Of a stretch of 64,000 nt of DNA, positions 8,779 to 20,217 are shown piece by piece. Location: contig NZ_JQKB01000008.1 of NCBI RefSeq assembly GCF_000745835.1, positions 1 through 64,000 on the forward strand. Reading direction: 5' to 3'. Made by a program: the position numbers and the translations under genes. Source of the stretch: Belnapia moabensis DSM 16746. GTDB taxonomy: Bacteria > Pseudomonadota > Alphaproteobacteria > Acetobacterales > Acetobacteraceae. The notes beneath the pieces are model-generated. The model did no database searches, was not told the DNA's origin, and worked only from the letters and a program-made list of their open reading frames with translations. Positions within the stretch are counted from its first letter, which is position 1. Every line of letters starts with the position of its first letter.

Positions 8779-9995
8779 TGGCGGTAGGTGATGCGGTAGA
8801 GCGCGCCGGTTTGCTCGCCGGACACCAGCAGCGAGCCGTCGCGCATCACATGCACATCCGTTGGCCGGTCTAGGAACTTCTGGTTCGCGTCGTCGCGCAG
8901 GCCGGTGAGGAATTCCTCGACCCCCGTGACATTGCCCTGCGCGTCCAGCTTCGCCACCACCACGTCGAAGGCGACCAGTCGGCTGTGGTTCCAGGAGCCG
9001 TGCCGGGCGATGAAGATCTGGTTGCGATACGCCTCCGGGAACATGGTGCCGGTATAGAAGCGCATGCCCAGCGCGGCGGTGTGCGGGCCCAGCAGCGCCG
9101 TGGGGCGGGAGAACTGGCTGCAATCCTTCCCGGCGTTGTATTGCGGGTCGGGCTGCCCGGTCGAGCAGAAGGGGAAGCCGATATCCTCGCCGCGGCGGGC
9201 GATGCGGTGCAGCGAATCCTCCGGCCATTCGTCACCGGACCAGTCGCGCGCGTTGGTGGTGGCCCACAGCTCGCGCGTCACCGGGTGATGCGCCATGCCG
9301 ACGCTGTTGCGGATGCCGCGCGCCTCAAGCCGGCGGTCGCTGCCGTCCGGGTTGAAGGAAACCAGCGTGGCGAATTGATCGCGGTCGAACTCGCAGATAT
9401 TACAGTTGACGCCGATATTCATGTAGATGCGGCCATCGGGGCCGAGCGTCGTGAACTTCCAATGGTGGTTGCCGCCATGGTCCCGCTCGGTGGGCAGGTT
9501 GAAGGCCGCGGTCAGGTCGGCCGGCGCCGGCACCTCCTCCAGGTTCTGCTCGATATTGTCGTAGCGCAGCACGCGGTTCACGGCGACGACGTAGAGGCTG
9601 TTGCCCACCATCACCAGGCCGTTGGGCTGGGTCAGCCCCTGGGCGATTACGCGGGTGCGCGTGGTGCCGTCCGCATTCTTCGAGACGGCATAGACGCGGC
9701 CGATGGAGCGGGTGCCGACGAAGATGGTGCCGTTCGGGCCCTCCGCCATCATGCGGGCGCCAGGCATGCCGTGCGCATAGATCTCGGCCTGGAAGCCGGG
9801 CGGAAGGCGAATCGCGGAAACCGGCACCTGGTCGCGCGGCGTCGCCGTGAGGCGGGGTGCATGCGGCGCCAGGGTGGAGCCTTCCGGCCGCCCGACGGCC
9901 CAGCCGGGAACCGGTGCCTGGGCGGCCGGCTGTGCGAAGGCCGGCACCGCACACAGTGCCAGGACGGTGCCAAGCATCGCGCCTTTGAAATTCAT
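8775..9995 (-). CDS. Exported PQQ-dependent sugar dehydrogenase-like beta-propeller (sorbosone dehydrogenase family)
   Basis: The mature region is a beta-propeller of the glucose/sorbosone dehydrogenase type. Visible segments are LPPGFQAEIYAHGMPGARMM, HGGNHHWKFTTLGPDGRIYM, RGIRNSVGMAHHPVTRELW, ARHGSWNHS and FLDRPTDVHVMRDGSLLVS. The start is ATG 9995 because GGAGGGAGAG lies just upstream and a clean signal peptide follows (cleaved after AFA, about residue 21); 406 residues result. It forms an operon with the di-haem cytochrome downstream. The substrate is unknown; sorbosone or another aldose is a family-level guess, and PQQ dependence is assumed. Confidence 0.82.
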   Translation of the reverse strand: MNFKGAMLGTVLALCAVPAFAQPAAQAPVPGWAVGRPEGSTLAPHAPRLTATPRDQVPVSAIRLPPGFQAEIYAHGMPGARMMAEGPNGTIFVGTRSIGRVYAVSKNADGTTRTRVIAQGLTQPNGLVMVGNSLYVVAVNRVLRYDNIEQNLEEVPAPADLTAAFNLPTERDHGGNHHWKFTTLGPDGRIYMNIGVNCNICEFDRDQFATLVSFNPDGSDRRLEARGIRNSVGMAHHPVTRELWATTNARDWSGDEWPEDSLHRIARRGEDIGFPFCSTGQPDPQYNAGKDCSQFSRPTALLGPHTAALGMRFYTGTMFPEAYRNQIFIARHGSWNHSRLVAFDVVVAKLDAQGNVTGVEEFLTGLRDDANQKFLDRPTDVHVMRDGSLLVSGEQTGALYRITYRQ

Positions 9996-10195
9996 TAATC
10001 TCTCCCTCCGCGGCCATCCGAAGCCAGCTTCCGCGATGGAAGAACGAAAGCGGCAGCGTGGCAAGGTACGGCGAAGATGGCCGGCTATATTCGGCTTCCA
10101 AGCCTCTCTATTGCGTGAGGCGGCAGGCGCAGCTTCGCTGGAGCCGGATCAGGCACCTCGTTGCCCGTTGGATTGACAACGATCCATGCAGCCTT

Positions 10196-10886
<691 letters not shown>

Positions 10887-10888
<2 letters not shown>

Positions 10889-10907
10889 AGTTGCAATTTA
10901 TAACTAT
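10887..10907. promoter_or_regulatory. Palindromic operator, probably for the HxlR regulator
   Basis: A 21-base inverted repeat with 6-base arms ATAGTT and AACTAT and eight of ten positions paired. It stands out as AT-rich in a GC-rich region, lies in the divergent gap and overlaps the HxlR start codon (10886-10888). This size and layout fit HxlR operators; binding is inferred. Confidence 0.55.
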
Positions 10908-10943
10908 TCCGGGCAGCATCCTCAAGCCCCAGGGAGGACGCTC

Positions 10944-11378
10944 ATGCCCAAGCTGATCTTCGTGAACCTGCCCGTCACCGACCTGACGCGCTCGATCGCC
11001 TTCTACGAGGCCGTCGGCGCGACGCTGAACCCGCAGTTCACCGACGAGACCGCCGCCTGCATGGTCTTCTCCGAGACCATCCACGCCATGCTGCTGACCC
11101 ATGACAAGTACCGGCAGTTCACGGCGAAGCCGATCGCCGATGCCCATGCCTCGAGCGCCGCGCTGATCTGCATCTCCGCCGAGAGCCGCGCCGAAGTGGA
11201 TGCCGTGGTCGAGCGGGCCGGCGGCGCCGGCGGGCGCAAGGACCCCGGCAAGACGCAGGACTATGGCTTCATGTATGGCCGCAGCTTCGAGGACCCGGAC
11301 GGGCACCATTGGGAGATCATGTGGATGGACCTCGAGGCGGCGAAGACCGCGATGGGGTCGGGGAAGGAGGCATCCTGA
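10944..11378 (+). CDS. VOC family (glyoxalase/bleomycin-resistance fold) protein
   Basis: This 144-residue single VOC module runs from MPKLIFVNLPVTDLTRSIAF to FEDPDGHHWEIMWMD, with the metal-site-like His/Glu of the last strand (HHWEIMW). The start ATG 10944 has an AGGGAGG ribosome site at 10931-10937. It resembles the extradiol-dioxygenase-like VOC proteins often paired with HxlR regulators. The HxlR gene is divergent, with a shared operator, so it is probably the regulated target. The substrate is unknown. Confidence 0.85.
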   Translation: MPKLIFVNLPVTDLTRSIAFYEAVGATLNPQFTDETAACMVFSETIHAMLLTHDKYRQFTAKPIADAHASSAALICISAESRAEVDAVVERAGGAGGRKDPGKTQDYGFMYGRSFEDPDGHHWEIMWMDLEAAKTAMGSGKEAS

Positions 11379-11445
11379 GAAGCCGGCTCGACCTCGTGAG
11401 GTTTCGGCGCTCCACTGCCGGCGAGAGCCAAGCGGAGCCCGCACC

Positions 11446-11838
11446 ATGCGCTTCAACCATGTCGCCAACCGGCTGAACCCGGAGCATTTCGAGACGGTGG
11501 TGGCGCTCTTCACCGCCCGGCTCGGCTTCGCCGTGCTGCGGCGGACGGAGCGCGCCATCTGGCTTCGCCAGCCGGGAGCCAACATAGACCTGCAGTTCAG
11601 CCACAGCGACACACCGGGGCGGGATGCGGACAAGCTCCGCTCCCAGGTCTCCTTCCTCAGCGAGACGCCGCGCGAGGCGCTGGAGGCGCTGGCCGAATGG
11701 CTGGCAGGGCAGGGGGTGGAGGCGCAGGTCGGCGCCTATTCGCCGCGGGAGTTCTACCTCGACGCCCCGGCCGCCTTCGTCGATTTCGTCATCGAGGCCA
11801 TGCGGCCGGAGCTGGCCGACTATCCCCTGGACGAATAG
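11446..11838 (+). CDS. VOC family protein
   Basis: This 130-residue protein has the VOC betaalphabeta layout: MRFNHVANRLNPEHFETVVA at the start, LGFAVLRRTERAIWLRQPG, and FYLDAPAAFVDFVIEAM. It follows the first VOC gene by 67 bases on the same strand and may share its transcript. It lacks an obvious complete metal-ligand set, so it may bind a ligand without catalysis. The ribosome site (AGCGGAG) is modest, and ATG 11446 is the first plausible start. Confidence 0.75.
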   Translation: MRFNHVANRLNPEHFETVVALFTARLGFAVLRRTERAIWLRQPGANIDLQFSHSDTPGRDADKLRSQVSFLSETPREALEALAEWLAGQGVEAQVGAYSPREFYLDAPAAFVDFVIEAMRPELADYPLDE

Positions 11839-11889
11839 GGGCGTGAGCCCCTTGCATCCCCCCTTGCCCCCTGCCACACCCGCGCCCGC

Positions 11890-13040
11890 ATGACCGACGA
11901 CCTGCCCAACCCCGCCCTCTTGCCCGCCGGGCTGATGGACCTCCTCCCCCCCGAGGCGGAGCGGGAGGCGGCGCTCGTCGAGACGCTGATGGCCGCATTC
12001 GCCGGGCATGGCTATGAGCGGGTGAAGCCGCCGCTGCTGGAATTCGAGGACAGCCTGCTCGCCGGCTCCGGCGCCGCAGTGGCCGAGCAGACCTTCCGCC
12101 TGATGGATCCGGTCAGCCAGCGGATGATGGGGCTGCGTGCCGACACCACGCCGCAGGTCGCCCGCATCGCGGCGACAAGGCTCGGCCTGCAGGCCCGGCC
12201 GCTCCGCCTCTGCTATGCCGGGCAGGTGCTGCGCGTGCGCGGCACCCAGCTTGCGCCGGAGCGCCAGCTCCCGCAGGCCGGCATCGAGCTGATCGGCAGT
12301 GATGCCGCCGAGGCTGATGCCGAGGTCGCCCTGGTCGCCGCCGAGGCGCTGGCCCGCGCCGGCGTCCCCGCCGTGAGCCTCGACATCACCCTCCCCACCA
12401 TGGCGCCGGCCCTGCTGGAGGCCGCTGGCGTGCCGTCCACGCTCAGCCAGCGCCTGGCGCGCGCGCTCGACCGCAAGGATGCCGCCGCGGCGACGGCGTT
12501 GGCCGAGCAGGCGGGGCCGCTGGCCGCCGCGCTGCCGGTGCTGCTGGCCGCCGCCGGCCCGGCCGATGGCGCGCTGGCCGCGCTCGCCGCCGCCGACCTG
12601 CCGACCGCGGCGCGCGCCATCGCAGACAACGCCGCCGCCGTCATCGCCGCCATCCGCGCGCGGGAGCCGGAGCTGCGCATCACCCTCGATCCGGTGGAGT
12701 TCCGCGGCTTCCGCTATCATGTAGGCGTCGCCTTCACCCTCTACGGGCCGGGCGCGACCGGCGAGCTGGCGCGCGGCGGCCGCTATGTCTCCGCCAATGA
12801 CGAGCCGGCGACGGGCATGAGCCTCTACCCCGACGCCGTGTTGCGCGCCGCCCGTCCCGCCGCCTCACGGCCACGCATCTTCCTCCCCCTCGGCACCCCG
12901 CCCGCCGCCGCTGCGGCGCTGCGGAGCCAGGGCTTCGCCACGGTCGCCGCGCTGGCGCCGGGCGACAGCCCCGCCGCGCTGCGCTGCACGCATGTCCTGC
13001 GCGACGGTGCTGCCACGCCTTTCAGCAAGGACGACGTGTA

Positions 13041-13041
<1 letters not shown>
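11890..13041 (+). CDS. hisZ: ATP phosphoribosyltransferase regulatory subunit HisZ
   Basis: This 383-residue class II aminoacyl-tRNA-synthetase-like protein has [20 protein letters not shown], the [13 protein letters not shown] motif and [10 protein letters not shown]. It has the HisRS-like core but no anticodon-binding domain, as expected of HisZ. HisZ partners the short-form HisG to start histidine synthesis. Its TAA overlaps the purA ATG by one base (13041); hisZ-purA adjacency is common in alphaproteobacteria. The short hisG should lie elsewhere. Confidence 0.93.
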
Positions 13042-14330
<1,289 letters not shown>

Positions 14331-14331
14331 C

Positions 14332-14622
14332 GTGCCTGCGCTCTACCCGCATCTCGCCGGGTTCATCCAGGCCCGGTTCCATCAGGACTGCGACCTGGAC
14401 GGCGACGATGCGGCAATCATGGCGGAGGTGCGGCAAGTGCAGACTCTGGCGGAACGCGCGCTGCTTGCCGCGGACATCCGCCGCTTCCTTGCCGACCATC
14501 CCGGCAGCCTCGCCGATGCCGCCTTCCTGCGGCATCTGGAGCCGGATATCGACCCCTCGGCCAACGGCCATTCCACGGCCGAGTGGCTGAGGGATATCCT
14601 GCGGCTGCTGGAGCAGCCCTAG
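14332..14622 (+). CDS. CdiI_2-like contact-dependent inhibition immunity protein (orphan)
   Basis: This 96-residue protein starts at GTG 14332, immediately after the purA stop, with GGGG as a weak ribosome site. It has the layout I recall for the CdiI_2 immunity family: YPHLAGFIQARFHQDCDLDG, a middle helix DIRRFLADHPGSLAD and a terminal TAEWLRDILRLL. Such proteins neutralise CDI or polymorphic toxin tips. No toxin or CdiA/CdiB gene lies in the window, so it would be an orphan immunity gene, possibly protecting against neighbours. The name rests on motif memory and needs a profile check. Confidence 0.6.
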   Translation: MPALYPHLAGFIQARFHQDCDLDGDDAAIMAEVRQVQTLAERALLAADIRRFLADHPGSLADAAFLRHLEPDIDPSANGHSTAEWLRDILRLLEQP

Positions 14623-15644
14623 ATCAGGTTCAGGTCCTGCCCGATCGCGGCAAGGTCGTCGCGGATGCCGGTGAAGACGTCGTTCGCCTCCGCCTGCACA
14701 TCCTGCCGCCAGCCATCGATCAGCGACTGGAAGACCTGCGGGTCGCCGCCGTCGCTGTCATAGATGCTGCGCAGCGCGAGCAGCTGCGGGTCGGTCGTGC
14801 CCGTCTCCGGCACGATCAGCTCCGGCTCGGGCGAGGCGGCCGCCGTCGCGGTGCTGCTGGCATAAAGCTCCGGCGCGTGCTGCGCCGCATCGAGCTGGAC
14901 AAGGCCGGCGATGCCCGCCTGCGGCGAGAGGTCGGCGCTCTTGCCCGGCAGCAGCACGATGTCGCCGCGGTTTTCGTAGTTCACGGTAAGGCTGTTGATC
15001 GTCGCCAGCGCCTGCTCCTCGGTGAGGCCGGGGAATTCCTCTGCGGCCTTGTCGGCGGCAAGATTCGCCAGGGTCGGGTCGGCCCGCAGCACCTCGCCGA
15101 TCTCCGCCCGGTGCGCGCCGAGCGCGACGGCCGGATCGTCGGCGATGACGAAATTGGTGATGCGCGGATCCGCACCCGGCGGCAGGATCGCGCCCGGCGA
15201 GCCGAAGGTCACGGCATCATAGGTCACGCCCGCCTGGTCAGGGTGCGCGGCCATGAACTGCTGCGCCAGCGACCCGCCGAGGCTGTGCCCCGTCACCACG
15301 ATCTGGTCGTAACGCCCGCTCGCCGCCGCCTGATCCACCGCCTGGAAGAGCGAGGTAAAGTCGGCATAGTCGGCATTGATGTTCTGCAGGTCGTTGAAGC
15401 TGTCCTGCTGGTCGTCGCTGCCGCGGAAGACGATGACGAGGCTCTCCTGGCCGTTCACCACGCCCTCCGTCACCAGCGCCGCGGAGTTGTCGCTCTGATA
15501 GAGGCCGCCCGCGAAGCTCTGCCCGGCACCGAGGGTGACAGGCAGGTCCGCTGCGGGGGTGAAGCCGGCCGGCAACGTCACCGGCGTATTCGAATAGGCA
15601 TTGAATGAAAGCTGCGCGAGCGCAGCGTCAGTCGCTGTCGTCAC
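14619..15644 (-). CDS. Lipase class 3-like alpha/beta hydrolase
   Basis: This 341-residue protein has the nucleophile elbow GHSLGG (Ser121) after IVFRGSDDQQDSFNDLQN, a layout seen in class 3 lipases (oxyanion and lid region before the elbow). A probable Asp lies in FVIADDPAVALG (about 169-170) with His178 nearby. There is no signal peptide; the low-Arg, Asp/Asn/Ala-rich composition fits an exported or T1SS-type protein, but no RTX repeats are seen. It overlaps the stop of the convergent upstream gene by four bases (CTAG). The substrate is unknown. Confidence 0.72.
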   Translation of the reverse strand: MTTATDAALAQLSFNAYSNTPVTLPAGFTPAADLPVTLGAGQSFAGGLYQSDNSAALVTEGVVNGQESLVIVFRGSDDQQDSFNDLQNINADYADFTSLFQAVDQAAASGRYDQIVVTGHSLGGSLAQQFMAAHPDQAGVTYDAVTFGSPGAILPPGADPRITNFVIADDPAVALGAHRAEIGEVLRADPTLANLAADKAAEEFPGLTEEQALATINSLTVNYENRGDIVLLPGKSADLSPQAGIAGLVQLDAAQHAPELYASSTATAAASPEPELIVPETGTTDPQLLALRSIYDSDGGDPQVFQSLIDGWRQDVQAEANDVFTGIRDDLAAIGQDLNLI

Positions 15645-15850
15645 TGTGTCTCTCCTGCATTGTGGCCACCCGCCGCAGCGGGGGCGAAGGGAACCGCCGA
15701 TGGCGGGCCCCGCCGGCTTACCCGGGGCATGCCCGGTGCGGCTTTCGGGGAGAGAACACGCGGCCCTCGCTCAAGGTTCCGCGCGATTGCGTTGGTGGCA
15801 ATTGCTCCGGCCGGCTGTTCAACCGAGCCGGTTACTTTTGGACATCCATC

Positions 15851-17476
15851 TTAACGCTTCGCCATCTCCAGCCCATGCTGTTCGCGCACGGCGTGGAAGC
15901 GCAGCATCGGCCATTCTTCCTCCGCCCGCTTCCGCCGCCAGTCGGAGCCGAAGAAGGCGACCAGTGCGCCGTCATGGTCCTCGCCCGCGTCGCGCCGGTT
16001 GGCCTGGGCGAAACGGTCGAGCGCGGCGCGATCCTCGCCAGTGACCCAGCGCATCATCTGCCACATCGTGTCGTCGAAGCCGGCCGGCACGCCATATTCG
16101 ACCTTGAGGCGGCTTTGCAGCACATCGAGCTGAAGCTGACCGACCACGCCGACGACGGGGTTCGAACCGTCGAGCGGGCGGAAGAGCTGCACCACGCCCT
16201 CCTCGGCGAGCTGCGAGAGCGCCGTCTTCAGCTTCTTCGCCAGCATCGGGTCCTCGAGCCGGACATGGCGGAGGATTTCGGGCGCGAAGCTCGGCACGCC
16301 CCGGAAGTTGATCGCCTCGCCCTCGGTCAGCGTGTCGCCAATGCGCAAGGTGCCGTGATTGGCCACCCCGACCACGTCGCCCGGCCAGGCCTCCTCGGCC
16401 ACCTGCCGGTCCTTGGCGAAGAAGAACAGGGGCGCATTGACCGGCACCTGCTTGCCGGTGCGGACCTGCTTCAGCCGCATCCCCTTCACCAGCCGCCCGG
16501 AGCAGAGCCGGACGAAGGCGACGCGGTCACGGTGATTCGGGTCCATATTGGCCTGGACCTTGAAGACGAAGCCGGTCAGCGCCGGCTCGCCCGGGTCCAC
16601 GGGCCGCGCATCGGCGCTGCGGCTTTGCGGCGGCGGGGCGTAGCGGGCGAGGCCGTCCAGCAGGTGGCCAATGCCGAAGTCGCGCAACGCGCTGCCGAAG
16701 AAGACCGGGGTGAGGGTGCCCTGGCGGAAAGCCTCCAGGTCGAATTCCGGGCAGGCGGCCTCGGCCAGCCCGACCTCCTCCGCCAGCGCCGCCGCCCGCT
16801 CCGGCCCGACCAGCCCGGCCAGCTTCGGATCGTCCAGGCCCGAGAGCGCGACGGCCGAGCGGTCATCCGCATCGACGGGCAGGAAGTGCCGCGCCAGCAT
16901 GTCCCAGGTGCCGGCGAACTCGCTCGCCCGCCCGACCGGCCAGGCGACGGGGGCGGCGTCCAGTGCCAGCGTCTTCTCGATCTCGTCGATCAGCTCGAAG
17001 GGGTCGCGCGCCTCGCGGTCCATCTTGTTGACGAAGGTGATGATCGGGATGTCGCGCAGGCGGCAAACCTCGAAGAGCTTGCGGGTCTGCGCCTCGATGC
17101 CCTTGGCGGCGTCCAGCACCATCACCGCGGCATCGACGGCCGTCAGCGTCCGGTAGGTGTCCTCGGAGAAGTCCTCGTGGCCCGGCGTATCTAGCAGGTT
17201 GAAGATCAGCCCGCCGCGCTCGAAGGTCATCACCGAGGTCGCAACGGAGATGCCGCGGTCCTGCTCGATCTTCATCCAGTCCGAGCGGGTGCGCCGGGCA
17301 TTGCCCTTGGCCCGCACGGCGCCGGCGAGCTGGATGGCGCCGCCACGCAGCAGCAGCTTCTCGGTCAGGGTCGTCTTGCCGGCATCGGGGTGGGCGATGA
17401 TGGCGAAGGTGCGCCGCCGCCCCGCCTCGGCCGAAACCTGGTTCGGTGCCGTGGCGGAGAGGTCGGCCGGGGTCAT
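15851..17476 (-). CDS. prfC: Peptide chain release factor 3
   Basis: A 541-residue translational GTPase. G1 is AHPDAGKTT (28-36), followed by DRGISVATSVMTF (switch region), DTPGHEDF (G3) and NKMDREARDPFEL (G4). The C-terminal RF3 region includes VGVVGQLQLDVLQSRLKVEYG. RF3 recycles RF1/RF2 after termination. I chose ATG 17476, which gives the family's usual length; a frame continuing to 17542 adds 22 unlikely residues. It is divergent from the F420 operon across 127 bases. Confidence 0.93.
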   Translation of the reverse strand: MTPADLSATAPNQVSAEAGRRRTFAIIAHPDAGKTTLTEKLLLRGGAIQLAGAVRAKGNARRTRSDWMKIEQDRGISVATSVMTFERGGLIFNLLDTPGHEDFSEDTYRTLTAVDAAVMVLDAAKGIEAQTRKLFEVCRLRDIPIITFVNKMDREARDPFELIDEIEKTLALDAAPVAWPVGRASEFAGTWDMLARHFLPVDADDRSAVALSGLDDPKLAGLVGPERAAALAEEVGLAEAACPEFDLEAFRQGTLTPVFFGSALRDFGIGHLLDGLARYAPPPQSRSADARPVDPGEPALTGFVFKVQANMDPNHRDRVAFVRLCSGRLVKGMRLKQVRTGKQVPVNAPLFFFAKDRQVAEEAWPGDVVGVANHGTLRIGDTLTEGEAINFRGVPSFAPEILRHVRLEDPMLAKKLKTALSQLAEEGVVQLFRPLDGSNPVVGVVGQLQLDVLQSRLKVEYGVPAGFDDTMWQMMRWVTGEDRAALDRFAQANRRDAGEDHDGALVAFFGSDWRRKRAEEEWPMLRFHAVREQHGLEMAKR

Positions 17477-17603
17477 GGCGTCCACGGGCGCGTCTCTGCT
17501 GATATGGGGTCTGGCCCTTGATCTAGGCTCCCGGGCGCCCAAAGACCAGGGCTGGTGGACAGCGGGCGGCCCCGGCGCAATGCTGGCCGGCGGAGGGCAT
17601 GGG

Positions 17604-18458
17604 ATGGAATTGGGACGCCTCGGGGTCTGGTACCCCGCCGACCGGCTGGACGGGCCGGGCCTCGCCGCCCTCGCCCGGCGGGTGGAGGAGCTCGGCTACG
17701 GCACGCTCTGGTATCCGGAGGCGCGCGGCTACGAGTCCCTCACCCTCGCCGGCCACCTCCTCGCCGCCACCACGCGGCTGACGGTCGGCAGCTCCATCGC
17801 AAACATCTATGCGCGGGACCCCTTCACCGCCCGCCGCGGCATGGCGACGCTGAATGCCTTCCATGGCGGCCGCTTCGTCCTCGGCCTCGGCGTCAGCCAC
17901 ATCCCGCTGGTGGAGGGTGTGCGCGGCCATCGCTACGACAAGCCGGTGCCCGCCATGCGCGCCTATCTCGACGGCATCCAGGCCGATACCGGCGAGGACT
18001 GGCCCATCCTCCTAGCCGCCCTCGGCCCGAAGATGCTGGAGCTGGCGGCGAAGCGCACCCATGGCGCCGTGCCCTACAACGTGACGCCAGAGCACACCCG
18101 CATCGCCGCCGGCATCCTCGGCCCGGGCAAGGTGCTGGCCGTCGAGCAGAAGGTCTGCCTCGAGACCGACCTCGCCCGCGCCCGCACCCTCGGCCGCGCC
18201 GAGCTGGCGCACTACCTGACCCTGCCGAACTACGTGAACAACTGGCTGCGCATCGGCTTCACCGAGGACGACCTGAAGGATGGCGGCAGCGACCGCTTCA
18301 TCGACGCCATGGTGATCTCCGGCGACGCGGCGGCGGTGAAGGCGAAGCTCGCCGAGCATTTCGCGGCGGGCACGACGCATCTCTGCATCCAGCCCATCCA
18401 TGCCAAGGGCGACATCGCGGCGCGCGACGCCATGCTGGCGGCGCTGGCCGACCTGTGA
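17604..18458 (+). CDS. F420-dependent LLM-class oxidoreductase (MSMEG_4141-like)
   Basis: This 284-residue luciferase-like protein opens with [20 protein letters not shown] and has [37 protein letters not shown] and [15 protein letters not shown]. It closely resembles the probable F420-dependent oxidoreductase family named after mycobacterial MSMEG_4141. The start ATG 17604 has GGAGGG six bases upstream. It leads a tight operon with the F420-dependent glucose-6-phosphate dehydrogenase and cofE-cofD-cofC, which supports F420 rather than FMN as cofactor. The substrate is unknown. Confidence 0.88.
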   Translation: MELGRLGVWYPADRLDGPGLAALARRVEELGYGTLWYPEARGYESLTLAGHLLAATTRLTVGSSIANIYARDPFTARRGMATLNAFHGGRFVLGLGVSHIPLVEGVRGHRYDKPVPAMRAYLDGIQADTGEDWPILLAALGPKMLELAAKRTHGAVPYNVTPEHTRIAAGILGPGKVLAVEQKVCLETDLARARTLGRAELAHYLTLPNYVNNWLRIGFTEDDLKDGGSDRFIDAMVISGDAAAVKAKLAEHFAAGTTHLCIQPIHAKGDIAARDAMLAALADL

Positions 18459-18471
18459 AGGACACACACCG

Positions 18472-19476
18472 ATGCTGACGCTCGGCTACAAGGCCTCGGC
18501 CGAACAATTCGCCCCGGCGAAGCTGCTGGAATTCGGCATCATGGCCGAGGAATGCGGCTTCGATTCCTGCTTCATCTCCGACCACTTCCAGCCCTGGAAG
18601 CACACGGACGGCCACGCGCCGAACTCGCTGGTCTGGCTCGGCGCGCTCGGCGCCCGGACGCAGCGGCTGGTGATGGGCACCTCCGTTCTGACGCCCACCT
18701 TCCGCTATCACCCCTCCATCGTCGCCCAGGCCTTCGGCACGCTCGGCTCGATGTATCCCGGCCGCGTCATCCTCGGCATCGGCACCGGGGAGGGGCTGAA
18801 CGAGGTGCCCTCGACCGGCGCGCCCTGGCCCGAATTCAAGGAGCGCTTCGCCCGCATGCGCGAGGCGGTGCAGCTGATGCGCCGGCTTTGGTCCGAGGAG
18901 CGCGTGACCTTCGAGGGCCAGTACTACAGGACCGACAAGGCGACGATCTACGACCGGCCAGAGCAGATGGTGCCGATCTATGTCGCCGCCGCCGGCGCGC
19001 TCGTCGCCAAATATGCCGGCCGCGGCGGCGACGGCTTCATCTGCACCAGCGGCAAGAAGCGGGAGCTCTACACCGAGACGCTGCTGCCCAACCTCGCCGT
19101 CGGGCTGGAAGCCGCCGGCGCGCCGAAACCCAACTACGACCGCATGATCGAGGTGAAGGTCTCCTTCGACACCGACAAGCAGCGTGCGCTGGAGGATACC
19201 CGCCACTGGGCCGCGCTCGCCCTCTCGCCCGAGGAGAAGATGTCGGTCGAGGACCCGGCCGAGATGGAGCGCCTGGCCGATGCCCTGCCGCTGGAGCGCG
19301 CCGCCAGCCGCTGGATCGTCTCCAGCGACGCCGAGGAGCATGTCGAGCGCATCGGCGAGTATGTGGCGCTCGGCTTCAACCACCTCGTCTTCCACGCGCC
19401 GGGGCCGGACCAGGCGCGCTTCCTGAAGCTCTATGGAGAGCAGGTGCTGCCCCTGCTCCGCCGCCGCTTCGGCTGA
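18472..19476 (+). CDS. fgd: F420-dependent glucose-6-phosphate dehydrogenase (FGD-like)
   Basis: This 334-residue LLM protein is very close to my recollection of M. tuberculosis FGD1. The opening [33 protein letters not shown] and [11 protein letters not shown] are nearly identical. Residues matching the FGD1 active site are present: E11, H38, W42 and E107, plus the three phosphate-binding residues K195, K256 and R280. That argues for glucose-6-phosphate as substrate and for a role in reducing F420 to F420H2. The start has GAAGGA at 18457-18462. It sits 13 bases after the LLM gene and 3 bases before cofE. Confidence 0.9.
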   Translation: MLTLGYKASAEQFAPAKLLEFGIMAEECGFDSCFISDHFQPWKHTDGHAPNSLVWLGALGARTQRLVMGTSVLTPTFRYHPSIVAQAFGTLGSMYPGRVILGIGTGEGLNEVPSTGAPWPEFKERFARMREAVQLMRRLWSEERVTFEGQYYRTDKATIYDRPEQMVPIYVAAAGALVAKYAGRGGDGFICTSGKKRELYTETLLPNLAVGLEAAGAPKPNYDRMIEVKVSFDTDKQRALEDTRHWAALALSPEEKMSVEDPAEMERLADALPLERAASRWIVSSDAEEHVERIGEYVALGFNHLVFHAPGPDQARFLKLYGEQVLPLLRRRFG

Positions 19477-19479
19477 GCC

Positions 19480-20217
19480 GTGCAGCGGCTGGAACTGCTG
19501 GCGCTGCCCGGCCTGCCGATGGTGCGGGCCGGGGATGACCTGGCATCGCTGATCGAGGCCGGCCTCGCCCGCGCCCGGCTCGCCCTTCGCGGCGACGACG
19601 TGCTGGTGCTGGCGCAGAAGATCGTCAGCAAGGCCGAGGGGCGGAGCGTCGCCCTTGCCACCGTCACCCCCTCGGCCGAGGCGCGGGCACTGGCGGAGCG
19701 GGTGCAGAAGGACCCGCGCTTCGTCGAGCTGGTGCTGTCGGAGAGCCAGCGCGTCGTCCGCGCGCGGCCGGGCCTGCTGATCGTGCAGCACCGGCTGGGC
19801 TTCGTCATGGCGAATGCAGGCATCGACCAGTCCAATCTCGGCGAGGAGGGCCACGCGCTGCTGCTGCCGCGCGACCCGGACGGCACCGCCGCCGCGCTCG
19901 CCGCGCGGCTCGGCTGCCCCATCATCATCACCGACAGCTTCGGCCGCGCCTGGCGCCGCGGCACGGTGGGCGTCGCGATCGGCGCCGCCGGCCTGCCAGC
20001 GCTCTGGGACCTGCGCGGCCGGCCGGACCTTTTCGGCCGTACGCTGCAAGTCAGCATCAGCGGTTTCGCTGACGAAATCGCCGCCGCCGCCTCCCTGCTG
20101 CAAGGCCAGGGCGCCGAGGCGCAGCCCGTCGTGCTGGTGCGCGGCCTGGAATGGGACGCCCCGCCCAGCCCCGCCGCCGACCTGCTGCGGCCCGAGGCGG
20201 AGGACTTGTTCCGGTGA
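19480..20217 (+). CDS. cofE: Coenzyme F420-0:L-glutamate ligase (single-domain CofE)
   Basis: This 245-residue protein adds glutamate residues to F420-0 with GTP. Diagnostic segments are LVLAQKIVSKAEGR, ANAGIDQSN, LLLPRDPDGTAA and ITDSFGRAWRRGTVGVAIG. Actinobacterial FbiB is about 450 residues with a C-terminal FMN reductase domain; here only the ligase domain exists. The start is GTG 19480, and the TGA overlaps the cofD GTG (20214-20217). Confidence 0.93.
   Translation: MQRLELLALPGLPMVRAGDDLASLIEAGLARARLALRGDDVLVLAQKIVSKAEGRSVALATVTPSAEARALAERVQKDPRFVELVLSESQRVVRARPGLLIVQHRLGFVMANAGIDQSNLGEEGHALLLPRDPDGTAAALAARLGCPIIITDSFGRAWRRGTVGVAIGAAGLPALWDLRGRPDLFGRTLQVSISGFADEIAAAASLLQGQGAEAQPVVLVRGLEWDAPPSPAADLLRPEAEDLFR

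Noticed and set aside
19480-20217. A full-length FbiB (ligase plus FMN reductase) reading of cofE
   Set aside because: The gene ends after the ligase domain, and cofD begins within its stop codon.
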